From: Chromatiales bacterium
GTDB lineage: Bacteria; Pseudomonadota; Gammaproteobacteria; Steroidobacterales; GCA-2729495
Length of the DNA stretch: 33,760 nt
NCBI GenBank assembly: GCA_020831895.1
Contig: JAFIFS010000079.1
Span: 1-33,760 of the forward strand
Direction of reading: 5' to 3'
Under the pieces are notes generated by a model. The model was not told the DNA's origin, searched no databases, and was given only the letters and a program-made list of their open reading frames with translations. The position numbers and the translations under genes are program-made. Positions 31,021-33,760 of this stretch are shown one piece after another. Position 1 is the first letter of the stretch. Each line of letters opens with the position of its first letter.

Positions 31021-32695
31021 CAGCCCGGCAGCTGAGCTGGCACACCCACCCCTGCGCGTCGGGCTGCTGCTGGACTCCGACATCAACCTGTTCTGGGTAC
31101 GGCCTATCCTGGAAGCCATCAGCCGTGACCCCGGGCTTGCGCTCTGTATCGCCATCTACAATGCCGGAACTACGGGGTTCATCGAACCTGCACGCAGTCC
31201 CTGGCAGCGCCTGCGCCACAACCGGTTCCTGCACAACCGGGTCATCCGGCTGGAACGCTGGAAGGACCAGGCCGCGTTGGCCCGCTACCAGCGCACCGAC
31301 ATCAGCGACCTGCTCAAGACCGTGCCCAGCCTCAGCATCCTGCCCGAACAGACACGATATACCGACCGCCTGGCAAAGGATGACCTGGCACGCATACGGC
31401 AGCATGCCCCGGACCTGCTGCTTCGCTTCGGGTTCCGTATCCTGCGCGGCGCCATACTGGACCTGCCCCCATATGGTGTCTGGAGCTATCACCATGGCGA
31501 CAGCGACAGGTACCGTGGCGGCCCGCCGGGCTTCTGGGAGCTGATCAACAATGAGCCTGCCACCGGCTGCACACTGCAGGTGCTGACGGAAGAGCTCGAT
31601 GGCGGCCCGGTGCTGGGCAAGCTGCACCGGCGCTCCCATCCGGTGTCTGCTGAACTCAACTATTTTGCGATCAGCGAATCCGGTATTGCCCTCTTTGAAT
31701 ACGGCATCCAGCGCCTGAAGCGTTTCCAGGGCGACCCGGCCGGGTTCCACGCCTCGCTGGAGCGGCCAGACGCCACGCATGCGCACATCTACCGGTCACC
31801 GGACAACCTGACCATGACCCGGTATGTCGCCCGCCGGCTGCGGCACCACGCGCGAAGCCGCATCCGCCGCCGCAACAAGGTACAGTGGTCGATTGCACTG
31901 AGACCCGGTAGCAGCCTGGACGTGGTGACCGAGCACCAGCAGCCTTCACACTGGCTGCGCCCGGACCCCAGCCGCTTCTGGGCTGACCCCTTTCTCTACC
32001 CGCAGGGCGGCAACCTGTACCTCTTCCTGGAAGAGTACCTCTACGCGCAGAACAAGGCCCTGATCTCGGTGGCACGGGTGAATGGTGAACACACCGGGCT
32101 GCTCGAGCCGCCGCAGCCGGTGCTGGAATGCCCTCATCACCTCTCCTTTCCCTTTGTGTTCCAGCACGAAGGCGAGCATTTCATGCTGCCGGAACAGCGG
32201 CAAGGCCAGGCGCTGGTGCTCTATCGCAGCAGTGGCTTCCCGTTCTCGTGGCGCCCTTACCGCACCTTGCTGGCCAATACCGAGGTCGTAGACCCGGTGC
32301 TGTTCCAGCATGGCGGGTATTGGTGGTTGTTCTGCTCATATGCTCGCCATGGCAATGGTGACAACAACCTCCACCTGTACTATGCGACGGACCTTGACGG
32401 TGAGTTCCGGCCCCACCCGATGAACCCGGTGCGCTCCTCACTGGTCGGCAGCCGGATGGCGGGCGCCATGCATGTCGAGGCTGGCCGCCTGCTGCGCCCC
32501 GCACAAAACTGCCTGCACCGCTACGGTGGCTCGATGATCATCTGGCAGGTCGACACACTGACGCCGGACAGCTGGGGAGAGCAACAGGTACACGAGCTGC
32601 TGCCCGAAAGCAGCTCACCCTTCCCCGAAGGACTGCACAGCCTCTCGCTGGCCGGAGGGGCGATTGCAACCGACGGATACAGGATGGCTCGCTGA
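31004..32695 (+). CDS. Fmt-like formyltransferase fused to a GINT1/GH43-like beta-propeller (563 aa)
   Basis: Residues about 15-240 are a formyltransferase fold like Fmt and sugar N-formyltransferases. The key stretch is WSYHHGDSDRYRGGPPGFWE (160-179), then NNEPATGCTLQVLTEELDGG, where Asp199 takes the place of the catalytic Asp. His163 aligns with the catalytic His. The position of the usual Asn appears to be Ser161. Residues about 310-560 are repeat-rich beta strands (FWADPFLYPQGGNLYLFLEE, LPEQRQGQALVLYRS, PVLFQHGGYWWLFCSYA), like the N-terminal propeller of GINT1 glucosamine transferases or GH43 propellers. Both are likely cytoplasmic, as no signal peptide is seen. The product may formylate an amino sugar before it is joined. 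The exact substrate is unknown. Confidence 0.8.
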   Translation: MTNAADSPAAELAHPPLRVGLLLDSDINLFWVRPILEAISRDPGLALCIAIYNAGTTGFIEPARSPWQRLRHNRFLHNRVIRLERWKDQAALARYQRTDISDLLKTVPSLSILPEQTRYTDRLAKDDLARIRQHAPDLLLRFGFRILRGAILDLPPYGVWSYHHGDSDRYRGGPPGFWELINNEPATGCTLQVLTEELDGGPVLGKLHRRSHPVSAELNYFAISESGIALFEYGIQRLKRFQGDPAGFHASLERPDATHAHIYRSPDNLTMTRYVARRLRHHARSRIRRRNKVQWSIALRPGSSLDVVTEHQQPSHWLRPDPSRFWADPFLYPQGGNLYLFLEEYLYAQNKALISVARVNGEHTGLLEPPQPVLECPHHLSFPFVFQHEGEHFMLPEQRQGQALVLYRSSGFPFSWRPYRTLLANTEVVDPVLFQHGGYWWLFCSYARHGNGDNNLHLYYATDLDGEFRPHPMNPVRSSLVGSRMAGAMHVEAGRLLRPAQNCLHRYGGSMIIWQVDTLTPDSWGEQQVHELLPESSSPFPEGLHSLSLAGGAIATDGYRMAR

Positions 32696-32711
32696 GCCAC
32701 ACGAGGCACCT

Positions 32712-33760
32712 ATGCCCGACAGTATCCACACCAGGTTGATCCCAGAGAGCGAGTTTCTGCAGATGGCAGACGCCTGGCAGGACCTGCTCGACCGGAGTTC
32801 TGCCGACCCCCTCTTCATGAGCTGGCCCTGGCTCTCCGCCTGGTGGGAAACCTGGAGCGGCAAGCTTCAGCTGGAGCTATACCTCATAGGGGTATATGCA
32901 GGCCCACAGCTCATCGCCCTGGCCCCGTTCTATCGACACCGGCACAGGCTGCCCTTTGCGGGTGGCCTCACTCACCTGCAGCTGTTGGGGAATGCACTGC
33001 GCATTGCACCTACAGTCAGAACGGAGTACAGCAGCTTCCTGGTTGACCACGCTCGAAGCACTCCTGCAGTACGGGCCTTGACCAGAGTGCTGGCCGCCTC
33101 AGAATGGGACGTCATCACCGTCTCTGATATGTCAACTGACTTTTCAGTGCTGCTTGACGGTATCGCAGGAGACCTGCAGACCATCGCCGGTGCCCGCTCC
33201 ACAGATAGAGGCACTCGCATAGACACGAGCCGTTCATTTCAGGACTGGCTGTCCGGCCTTGGGCCCAATACGCGCCTGCGGGCCTATAACCGCCGGTCAT
33301 ATGTCGAGCGAAACGGGCACACCATCACACGCGAAACCCTGGACGATCACGATGCAATGATTGCCCAGCTGAACAACTTTCATCGGGAGCGGTGGGGAGC
33401 GCCGTGTTTCCCGGCAGACGCAATAGCCTTCCACCGGAGACTGCAGGACAGGCTTTCCCCAGCACAGCAAGCACGCTCTACCGCCTTGCTCATCGATGGC
33501 CAAGTCTGCTCAGTGCTATATGACTTACAGGCTGGCCAGACTATCTACAACCTGCAGTCCGGCTTCCTGGAGCATTACGACTCGAAGCTGTCCCTCGGCA
33601 CGCTCCACCTTGGGTTCTCCATTGAGTCTGCCTACGCCGACCATGGCGTTCATCACTATGACCTGCTGGCTGGCGGTGGCAAAAAGCACTACTACAAGTC
33701 CCGGTTAAACGGGATGGATACTCACTTCATTACCGCCAGCTATTGCAGAACTCGGCGGGC
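32712..33760 (+). CDS. CelD/BcsL-type GNAT acetyltransferase (3' truncated by window)
   Basis: The frame is open from ATG 32712, preceded by a GAGG site, to the end of the window with no stop; the last visible residues are about 349. The protein shows the marks of the CelD/FemAB-like GNAT family: an early FMSWPWLSAWWETWSGK stretch, the middle RERWGAP segment, LIDGQVCSVLYDLQAG, and the late YDLLAGGGKKHYYKSRLNG. Such proteins in polysaccharide loci probably transfer an acyl or aminoacyl group to a sugar. The family is usually 350-400 residues, so little is missing. It follows the formyltransferase fusion by 16 bases and belongs to the same operon. Confidence 0.87.
   Translation, partial: MPDSIHTRLIPESEFLQMADAWQDLLDRSSADPLFMSWPWLSAWWETWSGKLQLELYLIGVYAGPQLIALAPFYRHRHRLPFAGGLTHLQLLGNALRIAPTVRTEYSSFLVDHARSTPAVRALTRVLAASEWDVITVSDMSTDFSVLLDGIAGDLQTIAGARSTDRGTRIDTSRSFQDWLSGLGPNTRLRAYNRRSYVERNGHTITRETLDDHDAMIAQLNNFHRERWGAPCFPADAIAFHRRLQDRLSPAQQARSTALLIDGQVCSVLYDLQAGQTIYNLQSGFLEHYDSKLSLGTLHLGFSIESAYADHGVHHYDLLAGGGKKHYYKSRLNGMDTHFITASYCRTRR

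Overview
The window is GC-rich chromosomal DNA of a gammaproteobacterium-like organism. The grounds are gltX beside tRNA-Ala/tRNA-Glu, Pseudomonas/Xanthomonas-type REP palindromes, and a large exosortase A (XrtA/PEP-CTERM) polysaccharide locus. The genus cannot be fixed from the sequence alone. It holds two unrelated blocks separated by tRNA genes.

Block 1 (1-about 4800) is the right end of an integrated phage-like element or satellite. In order it carries the C-terminal part of a DUF3987-like primase/helicase, an AT-rich repeat-bearing stretch with a doubtful small ORF, a small hypothetical gene, a TerS-like protein, a PDDEXK-type nuclease, a terminase large subunit and an HK97-type major capsid protein. 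There is no portal or prohead protease between terminase and capsid, and no tail gene follows. After the capsid gene come a strong intrinsic terminator and three copies of an 11-bp repeat, and then the 3' end of tRNA-Glu, which is a typical integration point. The element therefore looks like a capsid-encoding satellite or a stripped prophage.

Housekeeping hinge (4802-7324): tRNA-Glu and tRNA-Ala (minus), a REP pair plus a third REP that overlaps the gltX stop codon, gltX (minus), and a divergently transcribed Sfp/EntD-type phosphopantetheinyl transferase.

Block 2 (7351-33760, running off the end) is an envelope or extracellular polysaccharide locus of the XrtA type in several transcription units. 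(a) A WecA-like initiating transferase (minus). (b) A soluble export protein plus an outer-membrane barrel (plus), then tRNA-Val(CAC) on the minus strand. (c) An ExeA-like ATPase fused to an FHA domain (plus). (d) A second initiating sugar-phosphate transferase (minus), divergent from an acyl-CoA ligase and a PLP decarboxylase (plus). (e) A minus-strand operon read from 23420 down to 17016: export lipoprotein, Wzz-like chain-length protein, tyrosine autokinase, outer-membrane barrel, polysaccharide deacetylase, family 2 glycosyltransferase. (f) An acyl carrier protein (minus), divergent from the exosortase. (g) A tightly overlapping plus-strand operon from 24004 to the window end: exosortase-EpsI fusion, two glycosyltransferases, an O-antigen-ligase-like protein, an asparagine-synthase-like amidotransferase, a formyltransferase/beta-propeller fusion and a CelD-type GNAT protein (partial).

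Inferred working model: the initiating transferases load undecaprenyl phosphate. The glycosyltransferases, amidotransferase, formyltransferase fusion and GNAT protein build and decorate the repeat. The ligase-like protein, Wzz/tyrosine kinase, export protein and barrel set chain length and export it. Exosortase would process PEP-CTERM proteins, but no PEP-CTERM substrate was recognised here. The ligase, decarboxylase, ACP and phosphopantetheinyl transferase suggest a carrier-bound small-molecule side pathway.
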